Made by a program: the position numbers and the translations under genes
Shown here: positions 33,376 to 42,550 of the stretch, one piece after another
Numbering within the stretch: position 1 is the first letter of the stretch
How the letters are laid out: each line of letters begins with the position of its first letter
Source: Gammaproteobacteria bacterium
GTDB taxonomy: Bacteria > Pseudomonadota > Gammaproteobacteria > Steroidobacterales > Steroidobacteraceae
DNA length: 64,000 nucleotides
Direction: 5' to 3'
NCBI GenBank assembly: GCA_021323735.1
Contig: JAJPKM010000010.1
Location: 1-64,000 of the forward strand
Notes under the pieces: model-generated
Told to the model about the DNA's origin: nothing
The model's database searches: none
What the model saw: only the letters and a program-made list of their open reading frames with translations

Positions 33376-35063
33376 AACACCAATATTTGATCGGTCATGC
33401 GCACCGTCGAAAAACGATGCGAAATGACGATGGCGATGCGATTGCGCGTCAGTTCGCGGAAGTGCTCGAAAACCTCTGCTTCCGCGCCGGCATCGATGGC
33501 GGCGGTGGGCTCGTCCAGCACCAGGATATCGGCCTCGCTGCGCATGAAGGCGCGCGCCAGCGCGATTTTCTGCCATTGGCCGCCCGACAGCTCACGCCCA
33601 TCCTTGAACCACTTGCCGAGCTGCGTTCGGTAGCCCTCGGGAAGTTGTTCGACGAATTCGGCCGCCAGCCCCTTGGCGGCCGCACTGCGCCAGCGAGATT
33701 CATCGTCAAAGGCGCGGACGTCGCCGGCACCGATGTTCTCGCCCACCAACATTTGATAGCGCGCGAAGTCCTGAAAAATGACGCCGATGCGCCGGCGCAG
33801 GGTGTCCTCGTCCCAGTCGTTGAGGTCGAGGCCGTCCAGCAGGATTCGGCCCCGCGTGGGCTGGTAAAGCCGCGTGAGCAATTTGATCAACGTGGTTTTG
33901 CCTGAGCCGTTCTGTCCCACCAGCGCGAGGCTCTGCCCGGGACGAACATGCAAATCGACTCCGGACAACGCCGGGGCGGACGCGCCAGGGTAGACGAATT
34001 CCACGCCCTCGAAACGAACGCCGTCACCCGGATTAGGTCCTGCCCCCTTGAGTCCGGCCGCCGAGCCGCGGCCGACCGGCTGCTCCAGATATTCGAACAA
34101 ATTGGACAGGTACAGATTGTCTTCGTACAGGCCGCTCACCGCCGACAGCGCGGCGCTCACGGCAGACTGCCCCTGGCGAAACAGCATCAGGTACATGGTC
34201 ATTTGACCCACCGTCATGGCGCCGAGTACGGTCTCCGCCGCGATCCATACGTACCCGCCGTACAACGCTGCGATGCCGACCACGCCGAGACCGAAGCCCC
34301 AGACGTCACGGCGCAGGGTCAAGTCGCGATCCTCGCGATACAGGCGTCGGAAGATGTCCCGGTAACGATCGAGGAATCGGGGTCCGAGATCGAAGAGCTT
34401 GACCTCCTTTGCGTAGTCCTCCCGGGCAAGCACCGATTCCAAGTAGATCTGCATGCGCGACTCGGGCGCGCGCCAGCGAAAGAGCCGGAAGGCCTCGCCT
34501 GAGAATTTCGCCTCTGCGAGGAATGCCGGCAAGCCCGCCACGATCAGCAGCACCACCGCCCAGGGCGAGAAATGAAACAGCAGTCCGCCGAAGGACATCA
34601 GCGACACTGCGTTCTGGCCCAGGGCAAAGGTGCGCATCACCAAACTCAAGGGGCGGCTGGAGGCCTCGCGGCGCGCTCGCGTCAACTTGTCATAAAACTC
34701 GGAGTCCTCGAATTGGGTCAGTTCCAGCGTCAGCGCCTTCTCCAGAATCATGACGTTGACGCGCTGGCCCAGTTGCGCGCGAAGCAGCGATTGGGCGAGG
34801 GAAATTCCCCGTTGCGCCATGGAGGTGGCGGCGACCAGCAAAGCCTCCAGGGCGACGTAATGCACCACGCTCGTGAGCCGTGTCGTTCCGGTGAGCCGAT
34901 GTAGATCCGCGGCGTGAATCACGGCATCGACGATTTGGGCACCCACGTAGGCGACGCCTGCCGGAAGCACGCCGGCCGCCAGCGTGAGCAGACCGAGGCT
35001 GATGCTCAAGGTCTTGTTGGTGCTCCATACCAACGCCAAAGCGCGGATGGTGTAGGCAAACAC
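33333..35063 (-). CDS. ABC exporter (fused permease-ATPase), C-terminus frameshifted
   Basis: A 576-residue half-transporter. N-terminal ABC membrane domain (six helices, ~1-310), then a complete ATPase: Walker A GQNGSGKTT, Q-loop VIFQDFARY, signature LSGGQWQKIALARAF, Walker B ILVLDEPTAAID, H-loop ISHRFSTV. After DQILVLE the frame reads into EAASSSAAATKR and stops, while the usual C-terminal tail (GGRIVERGSHEAL onward) lies intact one frame away, ending three bases before the TlpA-like ATG. A missing G in the GAGGAGG at 33370-33375 would explain this. All catalytic motifs precede the shift. The start is GTG. Substrate unknown. Confidence 0.82.
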   Translation of the reverse strand: MFAYTIRALALVWSTNKTLSISLGLLTLAAGVLPAGVAYVGAQIVDAVIHAADLHRLTGTTRLTSVVHYVALEALLVAATSMAQRGISLAQSLLRAQLGQRVNVMILEKALTLELTQFEDSEFYDKLTRARREASSRPLSLVMRTFALGQNAVSLMSFGGLLFHFSPWAVVLLIVAGLPAFLAEAKFSGEAFRLFRWRAPESRMQIYLESVLAREDYAKEVKLFDLGPRFLDRYRDIFRRLYREDRDLTLRRDVWGFGLGVVGIAALYGGYVWIAAETVLGAMTVGQMTMYLMLFRQGQSAVSAALSAVSGLYEDNLYLSNLFEYLEQPVGRGSAAGLKGAGPNPGDGVRFEGVEFVYPGASAPALSGVDLHVRPGQSLALVGQNGSGKTTLIKLLTRLYQPTRGRILLDGLDLNDWDEDTLRRRIGVIFQDFARYQMLVGENIGAGDVRAFDDESRWRSAAAKGLAAEFVEQLPEGYRTQLGKWFKDGRELSGGQWQKIALARAFMRSEADILVLDEPTAAIDAGAEAEVFEHFRELTRNRIAIVISHRFSTVRMTDQILVLEEAASSSAAATKR

Positions 35064-35103
35064 TCTGGAGCTGGATTGGGCGCTGATGAAATGTCCCCGG
35101 GGC

Positions 35104-35109
35104 TATAAT
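35104..35109 (+). promoter_or_regulatory. Perfect -10 hexamer upstream of the 111-residue gene
   Basis: TATAAT lies 35 bp before the GTG start. No good -35 element is found 16-18 bp upstream, so an activator-dependent or extended promoter is possible. Confidence 0.3.
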
Positions 35110-35144
35110 CTTAAGGGTCGCAAGTCCGGTATGGCGGAGTCCTC

Positions 35145-35480
35145 GTGAAATTCAAGCCCTTGCTCGATCGATGGAAGAAGCCGGCGGCGCCCGTGAGGAC
35201 CGTCAAGGAGTATTCGATCCGCTTGCCGCTCGACGATGCGGCGAGGCTTCATGCCTTGGCCGAGCTGTTCCCCGGCCAGCCGATCGAAGAACTCCTCACC
35301 GATCTACTCCAAGCGAGCCTCGACGAAATCGCCGGCGCCATGCCCTATGAAAAAGGCCCGAAGGTGATTTCGCATGACGATCAGGGCGACCCGGTGTACG
35401 AAGACATCGGCCTTACGCCCCGATTCGTCGAACTGACCCGCAAATACAGGAAAAACCTCGAGCCGGCGGGCGGGAAATGA
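35145..35480 (+). CDS. Small conserved protein, 'pilin assembly/type 1 pili tip component'-like
   Basis: A 111-residue acidic-basic protein starting MKFKPLLDRWKKPAAPVRTV. The segment YSIRLPLDDAARLHALAELF and the end DPVYEDIGLTPRFVELTRKY resemble, from memory, a small gammaproteobacterial family labelled as pilin assembly protein or type 1 pili tip component; that label is not well founded. It has no signal peptide. The central helix pair (RLHALAELFPGQPIEELLTD) looks like a ribbon-helix-helix-type segment, so DNA binding is an alternative. The start is GTG with GGAG upstream. It lies just before the trp leader. Confidence 0.65.
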   Translation: MKFKPLLDRWKKPAAPVRTVKEYSIRLPLDDAARLHALAELFPGQPIEELLTDLLQASLDEIAGAMPYEKGPKVISHDDQGDPVYEDIGLTPRFVELTRKYRKNLEPAGGK

Positions 35481-35502
35481 CCACCGGCGACAGATTTTGC
35501 AG

Positions 35503-35532
35503 TTGACGCTGCCGCTGCGGAGCGGCGATACT
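35503..35532 (+). promoter_or_regulatory. Sigma-70 promoter of the trp operon
   Basis: TTGACG (35503-35508), 18 bp spacer, GATACT (35527-35532). A start six to eight bases downstream of the -10 falls at about 35539, the A of the leader-peptide ATG. No palindromic Trp-repressor operator was recognised over it. Confidence 0.55.
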
Positions 35533-35538
35533 TGCCCC

Positions 35539-35589
35539 ATGTCGACCGCACGCATCCTCAGCAAGACCTGGTGGTGGCGCCTCTCTTAA
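35539..35589 (+). CDS. trpL: trp operon leader peptide
   Basis: A 16-residue frame, MSTARILSKTWWWRLS, with three consecutive TGG codons (residues 11-13) directly upstream of an attenuator and trpE. Ribosome stalling at these codons when charged tRNA-Trp is scarce would free the antiterminator. There is no Shine-Dalgarno site before the ATG, and the promoter predicts transcription starting at or beside it, so the peptide may be translated from a leaderless RNA, as I recall for the trpL of Sinorhizobium meliloti. Confidence 0.85.
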   Translation: MSTARILSKTWWWRLS

Positions 35590-35667
35590 GGAGTGGGCTG
35601 GTCGCTTAAGTTTTCGGTGTTTTGAATCCAGAACCCATCTCCGCTCAAAAGTGGGGATGGGTTTTTT
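35590..35667 (+). terminator. trp attenuator: antiterminator and intrinsic terminator
   Basis: Terminator: 13-bp stem (35632-35644 with 35651-35663, two G-T pairs), 6-base loop, then TTTTTT. Competing antiterminator: GGAGTGGGCTGG (35590-35601), directly after the leader stop codon, can pair with CCAGAACCCATCTCC (35628-35642), which includes the left arm of the terminator. A ribosome that completes the leader peptide would cover the 5' strand and allow termination. Confidence 0.85.
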
Positions 35668-35719
35668 ATTGCCCGTGCATTTTGCCTGGAATTTTATCGC
35701 CCGTGGAATGTGCCATTGA

Positions 35720-37105
35720 ATGAAATCGCCTTTTGACATTGCCGCCGATCTCGATACGCCGGTCTCGGCGTATTTGAAACTGGCACCGTTTCGGCCCCGG
35801 TTCCTGCTGGAGAGCGTCGAGGGGGGCGAGCGGCTGGCACGCTATTCCTTCATCGGCTTCGGCGACTGCCTGGAAGTGAAAATCGAGGCCAAGGGCGCAA
35901 GCATCGGCGCCGAGCGCTTGCCTCGGCCCAGCACGAAGCAGGAGTTCTTGAATGTGCTGCGTACGGCGCTGGCACGCGCACCCAGTCCCGGTCCGCAAAT
36001 TCCCGGCGTTCCGCTGTTGGGCGGCCTGGTGGGATACACCGCCTACGATGCGGTGCGTTACTTCGAACGGGTGGCCGGCCGAAGTCTCGATGCCGGCGAA
36101 ACTCCGCACGCCCACTACGTGGCGCCGCGATCGCTGCTGGTATTCGATCATCTCACGCGCGGTGTCGCGCTGCTGCATGACGGCAGCGATGCGGAGCGGC
36201 AAAGCCTGCGCCGCGAGGTCATTCGCGCACTGCGTGGCGCAGTACCCACCATCTTGGCGCCCGGAAAATTCTCGCTGGCGACACCATCCTTGACCGAAGA
36301 AGCGCACGCCGTTCGGGTGCGGCGCGCACAGGAGCACATTGCCTCGGGCGATGTTTATCAGCTGGTCCTGGCGTCGCGCTTCGAGGGAAGCCACGCGCTC
36401 GCCCCTTTCGAGGCCTATCGGGCACTCCGACTTCTGAATCCTTCACCCTATATGTTCTTTTGCGAACTTGGCGATATCACCGTCGTGGGATCGTCGCCCG
36501 AAGCGCTGGTGAAATGCCATGGCGGCCATGCGCAACTGCGGCCCATCGCCGGATCTCGTCCGCGCGGTGCGGATGAGGCGCAGGACGCCGCACTACAGGC
36601 GGAATTGCTGGCCGATCCGAAGGAAAACGCCGAGCACGTGATGCTGGTGGATCTGGCGCGCAATGATCTGGGGCGAGTCGCCGTGGCAGGATCGGTGTCC
36701 GTCGATCCCTATCGCGTGATCGAACGCTACAGCCACATCATGCACATCGTCAGCGGCGTGAAGGGCCGGTTGGCCGCGGGGCAAGATGCTCTCGACCTGT
36801 TCGCGGCGACCTTTCCCGCCGGCACGCTGGTGGGTGCTCCCAAGGTTCGCGCCATGGAACTCATCGATGAGCTCGAGCCGGTGGGCCGCCAGCTCTACGG
36901 AGGCACGGTGGGTTACTTCGGCCGGCAGGGCGACATGGATCAGGCGATCACGATCCGCACCCTGGTGTTTCGCGGCGATACCTATAGTTACCAAGCGGGG
37001 GGCGGCATCGTCGCCGACAGCTCCGCCAAGCTCGAGTACGCCGAGTTGATGGCAAAGAGCGCGGTGCTGCGCCGCGCCCTCGAGCTAGCGGCGGAGGGTC
37101 TTTAA
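35720..37105 (+). CDS. trpE: Anthranilate synthase component I
   Basis: A 461-residue chorismate-utilising enzyme making anthranilate with TrpG. The C-terminal core is intact: LRPIAGSRPRG, DPKENAEHVMLVDLARNDLG, RYSHIMHIVSGVKG, FPAGTLVGAPKVRAMELIDE, YGGTVGYFGRQGDMDQAITI. The N-terminal LLES motif (RPRFLLESVEGGERLARYSF) is the usual Trp feedback-binding element, so feedback inhibition is likely. First structural gene after the attenuator; its stop is directly followed by the trpG ATG. Confidence 0.96.
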   Translation: MKSPFDIAADLDTPVSAYLKLAPFRPRFLLESVEGGERLARYSFIGFGDCLEVKIEAKGASIGAERLPRPSTKQEFLNVLRTALARAPSPGPQIPGVPLLGGLVGYTAYDAVRYFERVAGRSLDAGETPHAHYVAPRSLLVFDHLTRGVALLHDGSDAERQSLRREVIRALRGAVPTILAPGKFSLATPSLTEEAHAVRVRRAQEHIASGDVYQLVLASRFEGSHALAPFEAYRALRLLNPSPYMFFCELGDITVVGSSPEALVKCHGGHAQLRPIAGSRPRGADEAQDAALQAELLADPKENAEHVMLVDLARNDLGRVAVAGSVSVDPYRVIERYSHIMHIVSGVKGRLAAGQDALDLFAATFPAGTLVGAPKVRAMELIDELEPVGRQLYGGTVGYFGRQGDMDQAITIRTLVFRGDTYSYQAGGGIVADSSAKLEYAELMAKSAVLRRALELAAEGL

Positions 37106-37675
37106 ATGGCGGTCAAAGTATTGCTCATCGATAACTACGATTCCTTCACCTACAACTTGGTCCAGGCGTTCCTGGTGCTGGGAGCCGAAGTGGATGTCCA
37201 TCGCAACGATGCCATCAGCGTGACGCGGGCTCTCGAGCGAAACCCCACGCATCTGGTCATTTCGCCGGGACCGGGCACGCCGCGCGACGCTGGCGTCTCG
37301 ATGCGCATGATCGAAGCCTTCGCCGGCCGCATCCCGATTTTCGGGGTATGCCTCGGCCACCAATCGTTGGTCGAAGTGTTCGGCGGCAAGGTGGTTCGCG
37401 CGGCGCGATTGATGCACGGCAAGGTCTCTGCGGTTGCGCACGACGGCAAGGGCCTCTACGCCGGCATACGCCAGGACTTCGAGGCCGGCCGCTATCACTC
37501 GCTGATCGCAGAGGCCGACAGCATCCCTGCCGTTCTCGAAGTGACCTCGCGCACCGCCGAAGGCGAAATCATGGGCGTGCGTCACCGATCGTTGCCGATC
37601 GAAGGTGTTCAATTCCATCCCGAGAGCGTGCTCACGCCCGATGGTCCGCAGCTGATCGGCAACTTCCTCAAATGA
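37106..37675 (+). CDS. trpG: Anthranilate synthase component II (glutamine amidotransferase)
   Basis: A 189-residue class I glutamine amidotransferase supplying ammonia to TrpE. The N-terminal LLIDNYDSFTYNLVQ, oxyanion motif ISPGPGTPRDAG, nucleophile GVCLGHQSL (Cys in the elbow) and the His-Glu pair in VQFHPESVLTPDG are all present. It could also serve folate synthesis as PabA, as amphibolic TrpG does in some bacteria. It starts directly after the trpE stop and overlaps trpD by ATGA. Confidence 0.96.
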   Translation: MAVKVLLIDNYDSFTYNLVQAFLVLGAEVDVHRNDAISVTRALERNPTHLVISPGPGTPRDAGVSMRMIEAFAGRIPIFGVCLGHQSLVEVFGGKVVRAARLMHGKVSAVAHDGKGLYAGIRQDFEAGRYHSLIAEADSIPAVLEVTSRTAEGEIMGVRHRSLPIEGVQFHPESVLTPDGPQLIGNFLK

Positions 37676-38751
37676 GCGTGCCTCGAGCGGGCGCTCCGCC
37701 TCAATTGAGCACTCCGCGCCAGATACTGGAACATCTGCTGGAGCGGCGCTCGTTGAGCGAGGTACAGGCGGCGGCTCTGCTCCACACCCTGACGGCGCCG
37801 GATCTGGCGCCCGCCGTGGCGGGTGCGTTGTTGGCAGCGCTGCGCGCCAAAAGTGTTACGGCCGACGAAGTCCGCGGTTTCGCCGGCGCGATGCGCGCAC
37901 TGGCGGTCAAGCCTGCGCTGCCCGCGGCGATCGACGCCATCGATATCGTGGGCACGGGAGGTGATGGCTCCGGAAGCCTGAACTTGTCCACGGGCGCGGC
38001 GCTGTTGGCCGCGGCCTGTGGGCTACCGGTGGTCAAGCATGGCAATCGCTCGATCTCCAGCCGCAGCGGCAGCGCGGACTTGATGGAAGCCCTGGGGTTC
38101 ACGCTGCCCTTGGACGAGTACCGGGCGGCGGAGTGTTTCGTGGCCACCGGATTCACCTTTCTCTTCGCGCCCTACTTTCATCCTGCCATGAAGGCGCTCG
38201 CCCCTATTCGAACCGCGCTGGGGATTCGCACCGTCTTCAACCTGCTGGGTCCATTGACCAATCCCGCCGCGCCGCGCTTTTTGCTGGTCGGCGCCTACGA
38301 CGCACCGACCGCAGAGCTGATGGCCGGAACGCTGGCGGGCATGGAGATCGAGCGCGGCTGGGTGGTGCATGGCGCCGGCGGGTGGGACGAAGCGACACCG
38401 ATCGGTGCCTTCGTGGCCTACGACATTCAGGGCCGGCAGATCACCCGTCAGGAGATCGATCCCGAGCGGTTGGGTATTGCGCGCTGTAGCGCCCAAGATC
38501 TGGCGGGCGGCGATGCGCGGGCCAACCTCAAGGCTTTGATGGACGTATTCGAGGGTCGCGATCAAGGTCCGCATCACGACACCTTGGTATTGCAATGTGG
38601 ACTGGCTTTGATGATCGCCGGCCGGGCGCAATCCATCGGGGGCGGCATCGCCCTGGCACGCGCTGTCGTGGCCAGCGGCAAGGCGCTGGCCTGGCTGCAG
38701 CGGCTGCGCGCCTTTGCGGTGCACTCGGTGAATTCAAAGGCCATTCCATGA
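37672..38751 (+). CDS. trpD: Anthranilate phosphoribosyltransferase
   Basis: A 359-residue enzyme joining anthranilate to PRPP. The glycine-rich GTGGDGSGSLNLSTGAA binds PRPP; KHGNRSISSRSGSADLMEAL and NLLGPLTNPA complete the active site. The start at 37672 (ATGA with trpG) is chosen; the frame open to 37348 is the out-of-phase reading of trpG. Slightly longer N-terminus than average (MSVPRAGAPPQLSTPRQILE). It overlaps trpC by ATGA. Confidence 0.95.
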   Translation: MSVPRAGAPPQLSTPRQILEHLLERRSLSEVQAAALLHTLTAPDLAPAVAGALLAALRAKSVTADEVRGFAGAMRALAVKPALPAAIDAIDIVGTGGDGSGSLNLSTGAALLAAACGLPVVKHGNRSISSRSGSADLMEALGFTLPLDEYRAAECFVATGFTFLFAPYFHPAMKALAPIRTALGIRTVFNLLGPLTNPAAPRFLLVGAYDAPTAELMAGTLAGMEIERGWVVHGAGGWDEATPIGAFVAYDIQGRQITRQEIDPERLGIARCSAQDLAGGDARANLKALMDVFEGRDQGPHHDTLVLQCGLALMIAGRAQSIGGGIALARAVVASGKALAWLQRLRAFAVHSVNSKAIP

Positions 38752-39593
38752 GCGGATTTCTCGACGAGATGGCGCGCTCCAGCGCGCTGCGGGTCAAGCA
38801 GGCAACGGCTCATGAATCGTTCGCCGCGCTCGAGCAACGCGCCAAGGCGGCGCCGCGCAGTCCGCCGCTGCGCCTGTCGGCGGCAGGATTCGATGTGATC
38901 GCCGAGTTGAAACTGCGATCGCCGGCGGCAGGCTCCTTGAGCGAGCGGGGCGATGACTGGCTGGCGAGAGTGGCCGCGTATGCACGCGGCGGCGCGGCCG
39001 CCGTTTCCGTGCTCACCGAACCCTCGCGATTCGACGGATCTCTCGAGCACCTGCGGCAGGCTGCGGCGGCGCTTCAGGGGTTGGGCGTACCGGCGATGCG
39101 CAAAGACTTCCTGGTCGACCCCTACCAGGTGCTGGAGGCGCGGGCAGCGGGCGCGGGCGGCGTCTTGGCAATCGTGCGCATGCTGTCGCGCTCGCAGCTG
39201 TCGCAGCTGCTGGACGCGGCGGCGGAGCAGAAAATGTTCGTACTGCTGGAGGCCTTCGATACCGATGACTTGGCGGCGGCCGAAGAACTCATGAGGCCGC
39301 GCCATACCGCACGCGCCGGTGAAGCGGCGGGGGAACAAATCCTCATCGGCATCAATTGCCGCGATCTCAACACCCTGGAGGTGGTGCCGGCACGATTCGA
39401 GGCGCTGGCGCCGCGGCTGCCCCGCGGGTGGCCCGCGGTGGCTGAAAGCGGCGTGGCAACGGGCGCCGATGCGGGGCGCATGAAGCGGCTCGGCTATCGC
39501 TTGGCGCTGATCGGCACCGCGCTCATGAGTTCCGGCGAGCCCGCGCAATTACTGCGCGAAATATTGGAGGCGGCGCGGACAGTGGAAAGCTAA
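38748..39593 (+). CDS. trpC: Indole-3-glycerol-phosphate synthase
   Basis: A 281-residue (beta/alpha)8 enzyme that decarboxylates and closes the CdRP ring. Catalytic elements: VIAELKLRSPAAGSL (usual KxxSPS, here KLRSPA), VLTEPSRFDGSLEHL, MRKDFLVDPYQVLEA, IGINCRDLNTLEV, VAESGVATGADA. Monofunctional, not fused to trpF. ATGA overlap with trpD supports the start. Confidence 0.94.
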   Translation: MSGFLDEMARSSALRVKQATAHESFAALEQRAKAAPRSPPLRLSAAGFDVIAELKLRSPAAGSLSERGDDWLARVAAYARGGAAAVSVLTEPSRFDGSLEHLRQAAAALQGLGVPAMRKDFLVDPYQVLEARAAGAGGVLAIVRMLSRSQLSQLLDAAAEQKMFVLLEAFDTDDLAAAEELMRPRHTARAGEAAGEQILIGINCRDLNTLEVVPARFEALAPRLPRGWPAVAESGVATGADAGRMKRLGYRLALIGTALMSSGEPAQLLREILEAARTVES

Positions 39594-40214
39594 ATGGCTA
39601 CACTTCTCAGCATGTGGATCAAAATATGCGGCATCACCGATGCCGATGCAGTCGGCGCGGCAGCGGATGCCAACGTCGATGCCATCGGTTTCGTCTTTGC
39701 GCCGAGCCCGCGGCAGGTTACACCCGGGCAGGCGGCTCAACTGGCGGCGCTTGCGCCGCCGGGTATTCTGCGCATCGCGGTGGCGCAGCATCCCTTGCAA
39801 ATGAAAGTCGACGAGATCTGCCGCATCCTGAAGCCGGACTATTTCCAAACCGATATCGAAGATCTGCGGGAGCTGAAGATTCCCGCGCACGTCAAGGTGC
39901 TGCCCGTGGTGCGTTTCGGGCGCAAAACACCCAGTCCTTTGCCGATGCGCATGCTGTTCGAAGGCCCGTCCAGCGGTATCGGCGAACTTGCCGATTGGGG
40001 CCGCGCGTCCGAGCTCGCGCGGCAGACCGAAGTCATTCTGGCCGGCGGTTTGTCGGCGCAAAATGTGGCCGAGGCCATTCAAGCGGTGCGTCCCTTCGGT
40101 GTGGACGTGAGCAGCGGCGTGGAATCGGAGCCCGGCGTCAAGGATCCGGCTAAAATTCACGAATTCGTGCGAGCGGCACGCGCCGCCGCCGCGCACCTGG
40201 AGAGCGAGTCATGA
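39594..40214 (+). CDS. trpF: Phosphoribosylanthranilate isomerase
   Basis: A 206-residue TIM-barrel isomerase. [13 protein letters not shown] carries the catalytic Cys, and [16 protein letters not shown] then [16 protein letters not shown] form the phosphate-binding end. The ATG at 39594 follows the trpC stop with no gap; an ATG at 39612 (MWIKICG) is the family-typical start and may be the one used. It overlaps trpB by four bases. Confidence 0.94.
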   Translation: MATLLSMWIKICGITDADAVGAAADANVDAIGFVFAPSPRQVTPGQAAQLAALAPPGILRIAVAQHPLQMKVDEICRILKPDYFQTDIEDLRELKIPAHVKVLPVVRFGRKTPSPLPMRMLFEGPSSGIGELADWGRASELARQTEVILAGGLSAQNVAEAIQAVRPFGVDVSSGVESEPGVKDPAKIHEFVRAARAAAAHLESES

Positions 40215-41434
40215 GTTCACCGCGCCGCGCCGCCGCCGAGCCGGTCACCTTGCCCGACGGCAAGGGCCGCTTCGGCGCATTCGGCGGCCGTTATGTCCCT
40301 GAAACCCTGGTGCCTGCGCTCGATCGGCTGCAAGCCGGCATCGAGACTCACCTGCACCATCCAGACTTCCAGGCCGAGTTCCTGCACGAGCTCAAGACCT
40401 GGGTGGGCCGCCCCACGGCGCTGTCGCACGCGCCCGCGCTGGCCAAGCGCTGGGGCGCGCAGGTGTGGCTGAAGCGCGAGGACCTGGCACACACCGGCGC
40501 GCACAAGATCAACAACGCAGTCGGCCAAACGCTGCTGGCCAAACGGCTGGGCGCCAAACGCATCATTGCGGAAACCGGCGCGGGCCAACATGGTGTCGCC
40601 AGTGCGGCGGCAGCGGCGCGGCTGGGGATGCCCTGCACCGTGTACATGGGTGCGGTCGATGTGCAACGGCAGGCGCCCAATGTGGATCGCATGAAGTTGC
40701 TGGGTGCCACCGTGGTCGCGGTCACCGGCGGAGATCAAACCTTGCGCGCGGCGATCGACGAGGCGCTGCGCGACTGGGTATCCGACCCGGACGGCACCTA
40801 TTATTCCTTGGGCTCTGCGGTGGGGCCGCACCCCTATCCCTACCTGGTGCGCGAGCTGCAGTCGGTGATAGGCCGCGAGGCGCGCGCGCAAATGCTGGAG
40901 GCCGCCGGACGCCTGCCGGATGTTGCGGTGGCCTGCGTGGGCGGCGGCTCGAATGCCATCGGACTGTTCCATCCCTTTTTGGCCGACGCCGGCGTGCAAC
41001 TGCTCGGGGTGGAAGCCGGCGGCCGCGGTGCCGGTCTCGGCGACAACGCCGCGTCGCTCACCTACGGCACCCCCGGTGTTCTGCAAGGCAGCTACACCCT
41101 CATCCTGCAGGATGCCTTCGGCCAGGTGCGCGAGACTCACTCCGTATCCGCAGGGCTGGATTACTCAGGTGTCGGCCCGGAGCATGCGTACCTCATGCAC
41201 AGCGGGCGCGTCAGCTACGAATCGGCGACCGATTCGGAATCGCTGGATGCGCTGGCCGAGTGCGCCAAGTACGAAGGCATTCTGCCGGCCATCGAAAGCG
41301 CGCACGCATTTGCCGGAGCGCGGCGTTTCGCGGAGAAGAATCCCGGGGCGCACATTCTCATCGGCTGCTCGGGCCGAGGCGACAAGGACATGCCGATTTT
41401 GCAAAACACCTTGCTGAAAGCACTGCACCGATGA
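40211..41434 (+). CDS. trpB: Tryptophan synthase beta chain
   Basis: A 407-residue PLP enzyme condensing indole with serine. The PLP lysine lies in [13 protein letters not shown], and the catalytic Glu region is [26 protein letters not shown] binds the PLP phosphate, and [14 protein letters not shown] is the COMM-adjacent motif. The N-terminus [20 protein letters not shown] is standard. ATGA-coupled to trpF and trpA, as expected for subunits of one complex. Confidence 0.97.
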   Translation: MSSPRRAAAEPVTLPDGKGRFGAFGGRYVPETLVPALDRLQAGIETHLHHPDFQAEFLHELKTWVGRPTALSHAPALAKRWGAQVWLKREDLAHTGAHKINNAVGQTLLAKRLGAKRIIAETGAGQHGVASAAAAARLGMPCTVYMGAVDVQRQAPNVDRMKLLGATVVAVTGGDQTLRAAIDEALRDWVSDPDGTYYSLGSAVGPHPYPYLVRELQSVIGREARAQMLEAAGRLPDVAVACVGGGSNAIGLFHPFLADAGVQLLGVEAGGRGAGLGDNAASLTYGTPGVLQGSYTLILQDAFGQVRETHSVSAGLDYSGVGPEHAYLMHSGRVSYESATDSESLDALAECAKYEGILPAIESAHAFAGARRFAEKNPGAHILIGCSGRGDKDMPILQNTLLKALHR

Positions 41435-42243
41435 AACAGCCGCGCGATTCCGGGCCGATGACTTCCCCCAGCGAGCGAATTTCCGCGGCCATTCAGGCCG
41501 CCGTGGCGAAGGGCCGTCCGGCCTTGGTGGGTTACTTGACCGCCGGATTTCCAACGCGCCGGCATTTCAAGGACAGCCTCGCCGCCGTCGCCGCGGTTTG
41601 CGACGTGGTCGAAATCGGCGTTCCCTTCAGCGATCCCATGGCGGACGGTACCACCATTCAGCGGGCGAGCTTCGCCGCGCTGGCCGACGGAGTGACGTTG
41701 CCGTGGATACTCGATGAACTGAAATCCATCGAACCGCGCCACAGCGCGCCGGTTCTGCTGATGAGTTACTTAAATCCGTTGCTGGCGTTCGGCATCATCG
41801 AGTTGCCGCGCGCCGCGCGCGACGCCGGGGTTGCGGGGTTTATCGTGCCGGATCTGCCGTTCGAGGAGAGCGGCGACTTGCACCACGCGTTGGCAGGCGA
41901 AGGCTTGGCTCTGGTGCAAATGGTGACGCCGGTGACCCCGCCCGAGCGGCTGAGCATGCTGTGCCGCGAGGCCAAGGGATTCGTGTACGCGGTGACCATG
42001 ACGGGCACGACCGGTAAGTCTGCGGATGGGAAATTCGGTGACGTACCGGCCGATGTGCTCGAGTACATGGACCGGGTCAAGGCGCTTTCCCGCGTGCCGG
42101 TGTGTGCGGGATTCGGTATTCGATCGGCCCGGCAAGTCGCCCGACTGGCGCCGCATGTCGACGGCGTGGTCGTGGGTTCGGCCTTGGTGGAGGCGCTGGA
42201 GCGGGGCGAGGACGTAGGCGCTTTTTTGAAATCGCTGCGCTAG
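41431..42243 (+). CDS. trpA: Tryptophan synthase alpha chain
   Basis: A 270-residue TIM-barrel enzyme releasing indole from indole-3-glycerol phosphate and channelling it to TrpB. Catalytic Glu lies in [15 protein letters not shown], Asp in [16 protein letters not shown] and [10 protein letters not shown] bind the phosphate. The start overlaps the trpB stop (ATGA); the much longer frame from 40465 is trpB read in another phase. Last biosynthetic gene of the operon. Confidence 0.96.
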   Translation: MKQPRDSGPMTSPSERISAAIQAAVAKGRPALVGYLTAGFPTRRHFKDSLAAVAAVCDVVEIGVPFSDPMADGTTIQRASFAALADGVTLPWILDELKSIEPRHSAPVLLMSYLNPLLAFGIIELPRAARDAGVAGFIVPDLPFEESGDLHHALAGEGLALVQMVTPVTPPERLSMLCREAKGFVYAVTMTGTTGKSADGKFGDVPADVLEYMDRVKALSRVPVCAGFGIRSARQVARLAPHVDGVVVGSALVEALERGEDVGAFLKSLR

Positions 42244-42250
42244 GAGAGCC

Positions 42251-42550
42251 GTGAAACGAGTGTTTCGTGCCGCATCCCTAATTCAAGTGGCCCATGCGCG
42301 CAACGTGCTGACGGCCGCGGGGATCGACAGCGAACTGCGCAATCAATACCTGGCCGGTGCCTTGGGGGACTTGCCGCTGTGGGAAACTTGGCCGCAGCTG
42401 TGGGTAGAAGATCCGTTGGAGCCGGCTGCGCTGCGGGCGCTGGAAAGAGCCGCCACCGCCCCGGTGGGCACTCCTTGGACCTGCAGCCAGTGCGGCGAAT
42501 TGCTCGAGCCGCAGTTCACCACCTGCTGGCGCTGCGGCGCGGCCGATTGA
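42251..42550 (+). CDS. DUF2007-type protein with C-terminal zinc ribbon
   Basis: A 99-residue protein. The N-terminal MKRVFRAASLIQVAHARNVL, GIDSELRNQYL and LWVEDPLEPAALRAL match DUF2007 (described as putative signal transducing). The C-terminus adds a small zinc ribbon, CSQC...CWRC. The GTG start is preceded by AGGAG five bases upstream, only 7 bp after the trpA stop, so it is probably the last gene of the trp transcript. Role unknown. Confidence 0.82.
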   Translation: MKRVFRAASLIQVAHARNVLTAAGIDSELRNQYLAGALGDLPLWETWPQLWVEDPLEPAALRALERAATAPVGTPWTCSQCGELLEPQFTTCWRCGAAD

